Shown here: piece by piece, positions 54,901 to 64,000 of the stretch
Position numbering within the stretch: the stretch's first letter is position 1
How the letters are laid out: each line of letters begins with the position of its first letter
From: Azolla caroliniana
Taxonomy: Eukaryota > Polypodiophyta
Direction of reading: 5' to 3'
Length of the DNA stretch: 64,000 bases
Assembly: GCA_043228905.1 (NCBI GenBank)
Contig: JBHGNT010000021.1
Span: 6,324,001-6,388,000 of the forward strand
Position numbers and translations under genes: made by a program
Notes under the pieces: model-generated
Told to the model about the DNA's origin: nothing
What the model saw: only the letters and a program-made list of their open reading frames with translations
Database searches by the model: none

Positions 54901-56127
54901 ATTGGGGTCTGAGGATGGGTGCAAGTGTACATTTGTTGTATAAATGGAGGAAAGATGCTCGTTGCCTTCTTGTATTGACACGGGTTTGTACTCGTGTTTT
55001 TCGGCATAATGTTCTTGGTTATTATTGTATTTAGTGCTGATTTTTATAAGGGATTTTCTTGAAGAAAATGGACGGAAATATTATATAGCTCATTGCTTTA
55101 CATATGTTTATGCTTAACTGCATTCTGATTCAACTATTTGGATAATGTGAAATTTATGTGCTTCTAGATGCTGGTCCTTTGTTCTGTTTTTGTATGTAGC
55201 CAAATGTTTGTAAAACAGCATGGATGTAACCAAATGATATTAGATGTTTAATTTCTAATCTTGCAGGGCATCGAAGATATGGAACTTGCCTTGATTCCTT
55301 TTCAGCCAATAAAGATGAAGGTTTTGGTTTATGTCAAGGCTCAGAGGCTCCGGTAATAATTTCAAAATATACTTCATTCTTTATGGTTGATTGATCAAGC
55401 ATATAGTAACTAAGAAATTCTTCCCTTTAGCAGAAGGGCTGAAGTAGCAGCAATTATAGAAAAGCTGAAGCCAGAGTTGTCTTTGGTAATTTTCAAATTT
55501 TAATGGTTTTAAAGACTTTCAAATTGTCGGTTACTCTTAAAAAAGGAGAAATTTCGAATAAATGCATGGCAGTTTCCAGAGAGCATGAAGGATGAATTTG
55601 AAGCATTATCAAATGGGAAACCTATGTGTTCGGGGGGTAATATTGGACTCTACAAAAATTGGGATGTGTTGACTATACCTTTGCCTAAGAGGATCAAGGT
55701 GAACATGTCAGCGGATTTGGCTCGTGATTTCAACCCTAAACAGCTAGATTCCGGAATTGCACTTGGTCGCATGATGATGAACTTGAAACAGAAGAATGGC
55801 AGTTGGTGGTTGGAGTTACCTGAACGTTCTATGATTTACCGATCCAGCCACTCACTGCTATCTTCTTCCAAAGAAAATATTTGTTGGGGATCAATGAGAA
55901 TCGAAGATCTTCTCAATGCATTAAGGGAACGTGGTCTCCATTGCAGTGAAACACAAGATGATGATATCAGGGCAAGCTCTACACCACATGATTACTCTAT
56001 ATTTATTACCTCACCCTCACATGCCCATGTGAAATTGATGAAAGATAGCACTCTGATTGAGACAGACGATCCATTGGTGCGCCAACTCATTGTCGATGCC
56101 CTAAAAAACCTTCTAAATTTCTTATAG
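51957..56127 (+). CDS. INTS9: Integrator complex subunit 9 homologue (INTS9), 10 coding exons
   Basis: INTS9 is the catalytically inactive metallo-beta-lactamase/beta-CASP partner of INTS11 in the nuclear Integrator complex, which processes snRNA 3' ends and attenuates RNA polymerase II transcription. Exons: 51957-51965 (only Met-Glu-Leu), 52094-52651, 53043-53263, 53646-54152, 54477-54573, 54653-54744, 54863-54983, 55267-55352, 55434-55485 and 55573-56127. All splice sites are GT-AG with consistent phases; 765 residues. Features: MELTCLG start; DVVLISNPQGMLGLPFL where active MBL enzymes carry HxHxDH, so the zinc ligands are missing; YATTVTAKLGQLMMEELV; DIEACMKKVQCLHYDEE; beta-CASP region VPEWLCTARQEK ... 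LYAGEALFGHVELL; EPCIVFAMDWGLRMG; C-terminal domain ending in the leucine-rich VRQLIVDALKNLLNFL. Residues about 45-150 are a Ser/Asp/Lys-rich insert. No breaks. Confidence 0.88.
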
Positions 56128-57369
56128 CCCCCAACTTTGTGTATAATGGACATAAAAGCTATTGTTAGCAGTGATGGCGTCCAACTATGTGATGTGTTAA
56201 ATACGTATTGAAATGTTTGGTTTTCAAATTTTCTTGTACCATTTTGTCTTTCTTTTTGTGCAGCACTAGATAATTCAAAATCATCTTGTTGTGTTGCTGA
56301 CTTTCATGTATGTGGTTTTGCTTTTATAACACAATCTTGTTTAATGATGTGATCCAATCTTGTCTTGCTAACCATCACATTATTGTCCATTGCCGATCTT
56401 GCCAAACACTTAAAGAGAAACCTTGCAGGAAGTAGAGCTCTTATTCGCTCAAGAGCGTTGCTATCTTTAATAGGTACATGATTATGTCTGACCAGTGATT
56501 GTAGCTTATGTTTCAGGAGCTGAATATTTGTAGCATGTATCGTAGTGTGTGAGTTGCGTGAGCTGGGATGGATTGTCTTTGGCCAATACCAGCATTTGCT
56601 AGGGTAGGTTGTTTTCTTCACAAAATGTTGACTGTATATGCATGACAATACAAATTCTCATCATAGGAGCTCATGGTATACATTTTACATTTCAGGGAAA
56701 GTTCAATCCAATAATTTGATATTGTCAAAAAGATCAATGTACTTCTGTAATTAGGATGTGTAGATGAGAGATAATTGGTCTTCAACTTGCGACAATTGGT
56801 CAAACTTGACATGACTATGTACTCTCTACAATAAGCAATGAAATGTTTGTAGATATTGGGTATGATTCTTTTCAAGGATATCACATTTTCCAAAACGGTA
56901 CTTCTAGCAAACCATATTGGAGGAAACAAGAAAGTTAATAATGGCATTCATGATACTTGTAATGCAAACATATTGGATACATTAAAATAAACAATGTTAA
57001 TGCCAAATTGCCAATGATACTATTTGTATGCAGGCAATAACATAAAGATATTAGTAATTAGTGCCTGTCAAATGAAATCATGCATCACATGAGATTGCAG
57101 CACGGATTGTAGTGATTTCACAAAAGATGAGATAGAGACAATCACATCTCATTTATCTAATGAAATAGTCCTAGCTAGAATGAATTAATGAAGGTATTTT
57201 TAAGTATGTGTTTGAGGTGAAACAACCTCCCAACCTCCCATGAGACTTTTTCAACATGTTCGGAGTTCGGTTTATTTGAATTCTTGGAAGACTGGCTTAA
57301 TATAGTTTATGGTTGGGCACAATATTTTGTATAATGTTCTAAATGCACAAATGGCCATGGGCTTTGTAA
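56128..57369. other. INTS9 3' flank and intergenic region, no gene seen
   Basis: Presumed 3' UTR followed by AT-rich DNA. Short minus-strand ORFs (56304-56648 and 56618-56947) show no recognisable motifs. Confidence 0.5.
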
Positions 57370-57610
57370 AAGAGACTATATGAGAGTTAGTGTTGTAAAA
57401 TTAGATTTGGAAAAAACATATGATAATGTAAACTCGTTTGTAATGAAGCTCATGTTTATTGTGGAATTCAATGAAAGGATGTCAAGGTTGATATATATTA
57501 TGGGGAAGCAACCAATGCTTCATATACCACTTAAGATAGGTGCATCCCAATTCATTCCACTTACGAAATTCATGAGGCAAGGGTGCTCAGTAAGTCCCTT
57601 TCTATAATAA
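57370..57610 (+). pseudogene. LINE reverse transcriptase relic
   Basis: A 75-codon ORF from about 57380 reads VKLDLEKTYDNVNSF ... FMRQGCSVSPFL, matching the RT motifs LDxEKAYDxV and RQGCPLSPxL of plant non-LTR elements. The intervening part is shortened and the frame closes directly after. Confidence 0.7.
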
Positions 57611-57850
57611 ATTGTTCCACATCCTATATGACAATGTTGCATAATATAGAAGGGTGGGAGATTTAGTTGGCTATCACTATCTTCAAAAGATCCCTTAAGA
57701 AAACATTGAGGCAAAGGTGCTTGGTTAGTCCCTTACAAGTTACATTTTGCAATTGTTGCACATCCTATTATGACAATGTGGCATAATATGGCACGTGTTG
57801 GAGCGTTGGAGATTTGGTTGGGTTATTGCTACATTCAAGAGATCCTTGCA
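57574..57850 (+). repeat. Tandem duplication of about 134 bp in the LINE relic
   Basis: Two copies begin GAGGCAA(A/G)GGTGCT at 57574 and 57708 and contain a shared CACATCCTAT...TGACAATGT...GCATAATAT block. Divergent copies. Confidence 0.7.
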
Positions 57851-58204
57851 TGGACAAGCTTTGGTGGATGACCGTTTCATGTTTTGGGTGCCACACAATG
57901 AAAATATTTGATAGATCCTCATGGTACAATTTGTTGACATTTAGGATACGAAACTTTCAAAATGTGAACTTCATTTAGTGAACATCCTAAAAGATTGAGG
58001 CCAAATTTATGTATTAGAAGACACAAGCATGGTTGCTTTATATTCGAGTTAAAGTTGTACAATCAATAATTATTTCAATGGTGTCACATTATTTGCGGCT
58101 ATTAGCATGATTCATGAAGGTTATTGATAGGTTGGTAGCTTCAATGCATGTTCTATTATGGAGAAATAATGGAAATTTGGGCCTTATATGAATGGCATGG
58201 AAGA

Positions 58205-58560
58205 AAATATCTTGTGAAATGCACATAATAGATCAAAACCAGCCTACTTAACTTATTACTTCTTGCTCGATTTATAGTCAATACAAAGGTACCCATTTGG
58301 GTTGGCTTAGCTACATGTGTGCTAAAAAGGATGGGTTGCCTTAGCTACATGCATGCTAAAAAGAAGGAACACATGCACACCACAATATACTCCGTAAAGA
58401 CTTTGGAGGATGGGAATTTTAAATATATATGAACATATGGTGGGTTGGTGTCTCATTGCCAATGGCACACGATAGGAAACCACCTCCAAAGCGAGTAAAT
58501 GATCTATTTTAAAATAAACACAAAGAGCAAGTTTCAAACTCAATACCATTCCTCTTTGAT
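58205..58560 (-). repeat. Second copy of the repeat found at 50400-50660 (inverted)
   Basis: The reverse complement shares the blocks TAGCTAAGCCAACCCAAATGG, TATAAATYGAGCA and GGTTTTGATCTATTATGTGC with 50440-50620, with interspersed differences. The TATAAAT and the polypurine-like edge suggest an old LTR fragment. Confidence 0.6.
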
Positions 58561-58866
58561 ATAACTATCACTAAGATTGCGATGGCAGGAGCGCGAGCAG
58601 CAGTAGAGCGTGGAGTGGGAGCAGCAGAACAGGGCGCGCAGACATGGCGAGCAGGAGCAGGCATAGGTGCACGATGAAGAACGCGCGCGTTGTCCACCAG
58701 AGCAGGAGTAGGAGCACAACGCTAGCTGTTGTCCAGGTACTCCCACACCCACAATCCTCCCTCCCCTATCCAGAAAATGCACATTAATTAATTAATTAAA
58801 AAACACACAAAACAAAGGGGGAAGGGAAGACCAACATAGACAGCCTCGCAAGACACATAACTTGCT

Positions 58867-60333
58867 ATGGAGGGAGGAATCAAGCTTCCACCAGCGCCCA
58901 TTTAGCTCGATGAAGAAGGTGGATCAGATCTCGACATTACGTTGTCCCCTGAGGCCAACCGTTTCTTATCGGAGGAAATCGAACGTCTATGGCGTACCTC
59001 CTTCGTATGTAGGTTTCTGGCAGGTAGACCAAGTCGGGGCATGGTTCGGGACATGTTCCAGGTGGCTGTGATGGAGAACATGCTTGTGATCAAGAGTGTC
59101 AGGGGTTTAGGGAAAAACTTCTTCCACATCGAATTAGGTAATGGCTCGCTGGCGCAACCATTGGTCGAGCTCAAGGTACTCGAACTGAAGTACGGCAAGG
59201 TGTTGCTCCAGCCATGGTCACCAGGGTTCAATCCGATTGAAGAGTTACGGAAACTCAACAACCCTAGGGTGATCATCGCAACATTTCCCGGCCTCCCTCC
59301 CCATTTGTGCCATCTGCTCCCTCTTTTTGGCGAACAAATAGGGATGATATGTCCTCAAAAAGTGTCAATGGTAGACACAGTTGCGGAGGTGCCCAAGTTG
59401 CGCATCTTGGTGCCTTCCCTCCATGGACTTCCATCAAGGATTAGACTCTACTCTGAGGAGCTAGGTCTCACAGTGGTGAAAGTGGTTTATGAGGGACTCC
59501 CAGGGCAGTGTTTCATTTGCAAACAGACAAGACACCTAGCTAAGGCGTGTCCTCGCAAGACTGGAAAGGGAAGCTCGGGACCTCGACCCTCGGGCAAAGT
59601 CGGGACAACCAAGGGTGACAAGGCTCCTTGGATACCCGTTAAGAAGAAGGGGAAACTTGGAGGCCTAGGTGCATCCTCTTTCACCCTTTTTCGTGATCAC
59701 CCCTTTGAAATAAGTCCTGCTACCTTGTCACCAGCAAGCGCGGACAAGCAACCCTTGAAACGAGTAAAGATCCTCTCCAGGAGTGCCGATGCACCCGACG
59801 TACAGGTGAGAGCTACCAACAGATTTACACTTCTTCAAGGGTTAGGGGATGGCGACCCAGCGTTGGCAGCAATGTTGTCCCCATGCGACTCCTCATGCCT
59901 TCCCCCACGAGAGCCTGAACTTGTGTTCTCTACCCCGATGGAGATGCAACCCCAACTTGTACCTTCCATCCCGGAAGAGAAGTTGGCAAAGGCCCCCCTC
60001 CCGCTGGAACGTGAATGTGGTAGTGGCCTCAGATTAGTGAAATCGTGGATCCAGACGGGCAAGCTCAAGGACAAGGGAAAGGGTAAGATAGGCCGACGAA
60101 CACCTGGTTTGGCGACGACTCTCTTAAATAGAGGGATGCAAGAGGTGCCACCGCTTCGGAGCACAAATGTATCGCGGGATCTATTTGAAGTGAGTCGGGA
60201 ACGACCGGCTAAGAATCCCGCAAGGGATTTGCAGCCTGCTGTGGAAACCATACCCCCCGAAATAGGTGTTAGGTTGCCCCATAACATGGGGATCGGCCCT
60301 AACATGGGTGTCAACGTCACCGCTTTCGGATGA
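58867..60333 (+). pseudogene. LINE ORF1: DUF4283-type protein with CCHC zinc knuckle
   Basis: Starts ATG 58867; one in-frame TAG at 58903-58905, then open to the TGA at 60331-60333 (489 codons). The N-terminal half has the DUF4283 pattern of plant L1-type ORF1 proteins (FLAGRPSRGMVRDMFQVAVM; LLQPWSPGFNPIEEL). A zinc knuckle CFICKQTRHLAKAC lies near 59510. A long Pro/Ser/Lys-rich C-terminus follows. ORF1 proteins of this class bind the element RNA. The stop overlaps the ORF2 start codon as ATGA. Except for the early stop the frame is intact; translation could alternatively start downstream of it. Confidence 0.8.
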
Positions 60334-63300
60334 GGATCCTAACGTGGAATGTACAGGGCCTTGGTGGAGGCCGACAACACAAAGAGTGCAGAAGATTTCA
60401 GGAGGAGCTGAATCCCCTAACTCAGCCCCCGAGAGAGAAATCTTTTGGAGAATGTTAGCGACAACATTACCTGATGCCGAGGCTTGGGTAATGGCAGGTG
60501 ATTTCAACATGACTGAACACCTGGGAGATAGGAAAGGAGGGACCCAGAGGCCTATTTATGGTGCGGAGCTGGATTCATGGGCTTTCCTAATTGGCAAAAT
60601 CGGGGTGAAGGATACATGGGGATCTTCCCTTAGGAGAAGCTCACATTCGCTGCACTTTTCCAGAGCCACCGGGAATGCTAGGGGCGGTAGTCTTGCACGG
60701 CTAGATCGCATATACATAAGCTCATCCCTCGAAGAGCTTGGGGGCTCCTTTGCTATCTTGGTAGGTCTTACCTTTTCAGATCATCAGCCGATGAGACTAG
60801 ACCTTAACCCACCCAACGATAGCAAGGGCAGTCTCAATGTGAAGATCCCCACAAAGATCATGAAGAGTGAAGAGGTGAAGGCCGGTTTACAAAGTATATG
60901 GCAGGACACCATGGGCAGTGAATCAGCCATCGAAGATTTGCAAAAAAAATTGGCCCTCTCCTCCTCCTTCTTACAACAGGAGACCAAGCGCGCCCTCCAA
61001 CAGGTTAGAGCCATTGAAACAAAATTAAGGAAGGCCGTTGCGGCAGCGCAACGGCTGCTATAGGTAGACCCTGGCTGCACTTGGTCTAGAGCTAAGGTGG
61101 AGGAAGCAAAGATGAAGGTACAGGAAAGGAATTCGGAGAAGAACTGAATGTTGTTTCGAAGAAACGCAGCATGGTGGGCTAGAAAAGACGACAAGGTCAA
61201 CCGACATTTCTTTCACTACAAGGCACCCAAGGGTGGTGGTGGACGTATACAAGGGTTGTGAAAACCAAACGGCTCGATAACGGAGGACAAGACTGAGATT
61301 CTGGAAATGGCAACACAATATTATCATGACCTCCTCGCACCTATGCATGTGAGGCAACACACGGAGCTGGTTGATCGAGTGATGTCTTGCATTCACCCCA
61401 AGGTAACCCAGGGATGGAAGTTGTGCTCGATATCCCCATCTCTCGTTTAGAACTCTCGGAGGCGCTTAGGGGATTGCGAAGGGGTGGATGCCCCGGCCCC
61501 GATGGTCTCTCACGAGATTTCTTCGAGATTCATTGGGAATGTGTTATCCCGTCTTTGGAAGCCAGAGTTCAAGAGATTTGGTCCTCAAGAAAGATGCCAA
61601 TTGGTTTGGCTGAGGGGATGATATATCTCATCCCCAAAGCGTCAGAGCGAAGCCTAGAGTTGCGCCAGTGGCGTCCAATCATGATCCTTAACACGGCATA
61701 CAAGATACTCGCTAAAGTCCTAGCTCAGCGTTTAGCAAGCTTCTTACCGAACATCATACATGACAATCAAACTGGATTTGTCAAGAACAGGTGTATCTTT
61801 GATAATGTGTTGCTTCTTTGGGAAGCTATGACATGGGCCGACCGCTCCGTATCGAGCTCAACTATTCTGATGTTAGACTTTGAGAAGGCCTACGACAAGG
61901 TGTTATGGCCCTTTTTGGAAAATGTGATGAGAGCTTTGGGCCTACCTCAAAAATGGAGGAATTGCACTTCTGCACTCTATCGAACAACTACGAGTAGTGT
62001 GCTGATGGTTGGTTCTAGGAGACCCGCCTTCCAACTACAACGCTCAGTGAGGCAAGGTTGTCCCCTAGCCCCATATCTCTATCTCTTTGTAACCGAGGCT
62101 TTCTCCGCCTACTTACAAGCACCAACCAGCGGGCTGCGGGGATTGCCCATCCCCAATGCGACTGAAGATTTGCTGTTATCTGAATATGCCAACGATACGG
62201 TTCTTTTCTTGCAAGGTGATGAGGAGAATTTGCAGCGGGCTAAACATCTTGTTGAGGACTTTTGTCAAGCGGCTGGTACCAAGATCAATTGGAATAAAAC
62301 CCAAGGCCTATGGTTCAACGAACAAGAGAAACCAAGATGGCAACCCCATGCCGATTTTATGTGGGTCCCTAATGGGACAACGTTCAAGTACCTTGGATTT
62401 ACGATGGGGAGGTCAATCCCCAAGGGAGCGCAATTGGCCCACATACAAGCCAAAATAAATAGGAAGTTGACCCAATGGAGTAGATCTAAACTATCCTTCA
62501 TTGGTAGGATCCTTGTTTTGAACCAAGTGCTGCTCGCTACCATGTGGCACTTAGTCTCCTGCTGGATTATGGACCCTACAGGTCTGCACGCGATTAAGGC
62601 TGCCATCAGGGGGTTTATATGGTCAGGTAAGGACAACCCAAGGGTTGCTGCCAGAGTGTCATGGTGTTGGTTAACGCGGCTGCGGGCCAAAGGGGGGCTT
62701 GGCCTCATAGACCCCTTAATGCAGAGTCGTTCATTGCTGGCTAAAATGGTGGTTCGCTGCCTCCTGCCAGGTAAGGGGTGCTGGAAGGTACTACTTCACA
62801 ACAGGCTGCAAGCAGGGACTCCCAAGTATGGTAGGCCTTGGCCCGACTCCTTGAATTAGTGTTGCATGAGCAGAGTCCCACCCAAGCTAGCTTGCCATCC
62901 GGAGGACAGGGTCGCGAACTCCATCTTGTGGTCATGGTGCCATCTACGACAGCATTTGGTCAAACACACCCCGGAGACATTGACCGAATGGACTAGACAA
63001 CCACTATTCTAGAATCCTCACGTGCGAACAAGTGACGACACGATGCTAGGGAAACTTAAGGGCCTAGCATGGGGAAAGTTGGCACAAACAAGCCTCCTAT
63101 CTATAGACAATTGGAGACGCATGGTTGTTTCAGGAAGAGCCCAAGAGGACCTTTTCCCTCCCCTCAAGGGAGCTACGAAAATGTGGAGACTGATAGCTGA
63201 GGTAGTTGACAGGGTTCCGATGGGGGAGGCAAGAGAACATGCATGGTTCGGTCTCTTTGACAAGGTTGGAATGGTCGAGTCGCTAAAGGGTGTGAGCAGA

Positions 63301-64000
63301 TCGGGGAGAGATATAGTTTTTGGGGATAGTCAGAGCAGGGGCTCTTGGCACCCAATCCGAGTGGTGGCACAGGTTGACAACATCTGGAAGACAGACTCGG
63401 ATGTTGCTAAGGTGGAACCCCATTGGAGGTTAAGGGTATATGGTTGTCGCCCCCTTGTCGATCTGGATTGGGACCCAGGGGATTTCAGATGGAAACATGA
63501 CGATAGACTCCATCACTTCTTCGATTACACCACTAAATTGGGTCGGACTTTGCAGCTGCAGCTAGGCAACCCCCTTCGCAATGGCTGGCGAACATTGGGC
63601 ATCCCCGATGAGACGCTCATTACCTTTTGGAAAGGTCTCTGGCGTCTCCACATGCCTGAAAAGATCAAGCTCTTTTGGTGGCAGATCGGTCATAATGTGT
63701 GCCCGTTGGCGAATGGCTAGATAAACGTGGCGGCCCGTTAGGCTGCCCACTGTGCTCTCGACCTATTGAGACTCTAAGACGTTGTCTGTGGGATTGCCCT
63801 CAAGCTCAAAAGATCTGGGATAGAGTGACTCGCCTCCTTGCGGCATGTGAAGTTGAAGGAACAACCTCGTGGAGCGCTGCGGCATGGATTGATCACTCGG
63901 TCGAAGGGTGGACAGACACCGTCAATGTGGATAGTTGGTGTTATGCATGCACGAAAGGCAAAATCGTCAAGATCTGCTTCGAAAGAGGCTTGCAGCCCGC
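60330..64000 (+). pseudogene. LINE ORF2: endonuclease, reverse transcriptase and zf-RVT tail, decayed, runs off the window
   Basis: ATG 60330 opens MRILTWNVQGLGG, the start of an APE-type endonuclease. The next 100 or so residues are missing, and it resumes in another frame with WVMAGDFNM, SLARLDRIYISS and FSDHQPMRLDL. Stops at 61061, near 61145 and near 61258 and a frame change near 61400 follow. RT (61387-62859) is open: GPDGLSRDFFEIHWE, QTGFVKNRCIFDNVLLL, LMLDFEKAYDKVLW, SVRQGCPLAPYLYLF. The active-site box reads YAND (62184-62195) instead of the expected YADD/FADD, so polymerase activity is probably lost. The C-terminal part (63022-63720, then frame-shifted to GCPLCSRPIETLRRCLWDC) is a zf-RVT zinc-binding region. 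The end is beyond the window. Confidence 0.85.

Overview
The window is nuclear DNA of a land plant. It holds intron-bearing plant genes (a nucleoside hydrolase and an Integrator subunit 9 homologue), Ty1/copia, Ty3/gypsy (including chromodomain) and plant-type LINE elements, microsatellites and tRNA-derived repeats. A seed-free plant (lycophyte or moss) would fit the chromovirus type and the DUF7869-like transposase, but that placement is a guess.

Layout. Positions 1-32900 are one transposon nest at least five levels deep, readable from target-site duplications (TSDs). The outermost layer is a chromodomain Ty3/gypsy element (gag 255-1357, integrase-chromodomain 31767-32895). A minus-strand copia (B, LTRs 1358-7218 and 31314-31766) lies inside it. 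Copia B's left LTR is split by a second gypsy element (A, 1437-6837, TSD AGGAG). Its RT/RNase H region is split by a large DNA transposon (7876-28927, 29-bp terminal inverted repeats, TSD TAAT). The last intron of that transposon's cargo gene is split by copia E (16633-27495, TSD CTTTC), and E's integrase is split by the closely related, apparently intact copia F (18866-24203, TSD TGGAG).

The DNA transposon is the most interesting object. It encodes, divergently from a shared promoter region, a decayed DUF7869-like transposase (minus, 8244-11717) and a spliced gene (plus, 12562-27860). The spliced gene combines a ParB-like N-terminal domain with an N6-adenine/N4-cytosine type DNA methyltransferase, an architecture known to me from phages and bacterial mobile elements. 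Its first intron carries about twelve copies of a palindrome. Both genes now contain stops and frameshifts, so this copy is a fossil.

Positions 33000-34655 hold a copia fragment (G). Host genes follow: an intact nine-exon uridine/inosine nucleosidase (34977-38646), a possible serine-rich membrane protein (41983-42507, minus) and a ten-exon INTS9 homologue (51957-56127). Between them lie a possible solo LTR, a TTAGGG tract, microsatellites, a 242-245 bp tandem repeat and a decayed copia H (46870 to about 51650). The right end (57370-64000) is LINE sequence: a small relic, then a long element with ORF1 and ORF2 joined by an ATGA stop-start overlap, running off the window.

All exon boundaries were placed by eye from GT-AG sites, reading-frame continuity and family conservation.
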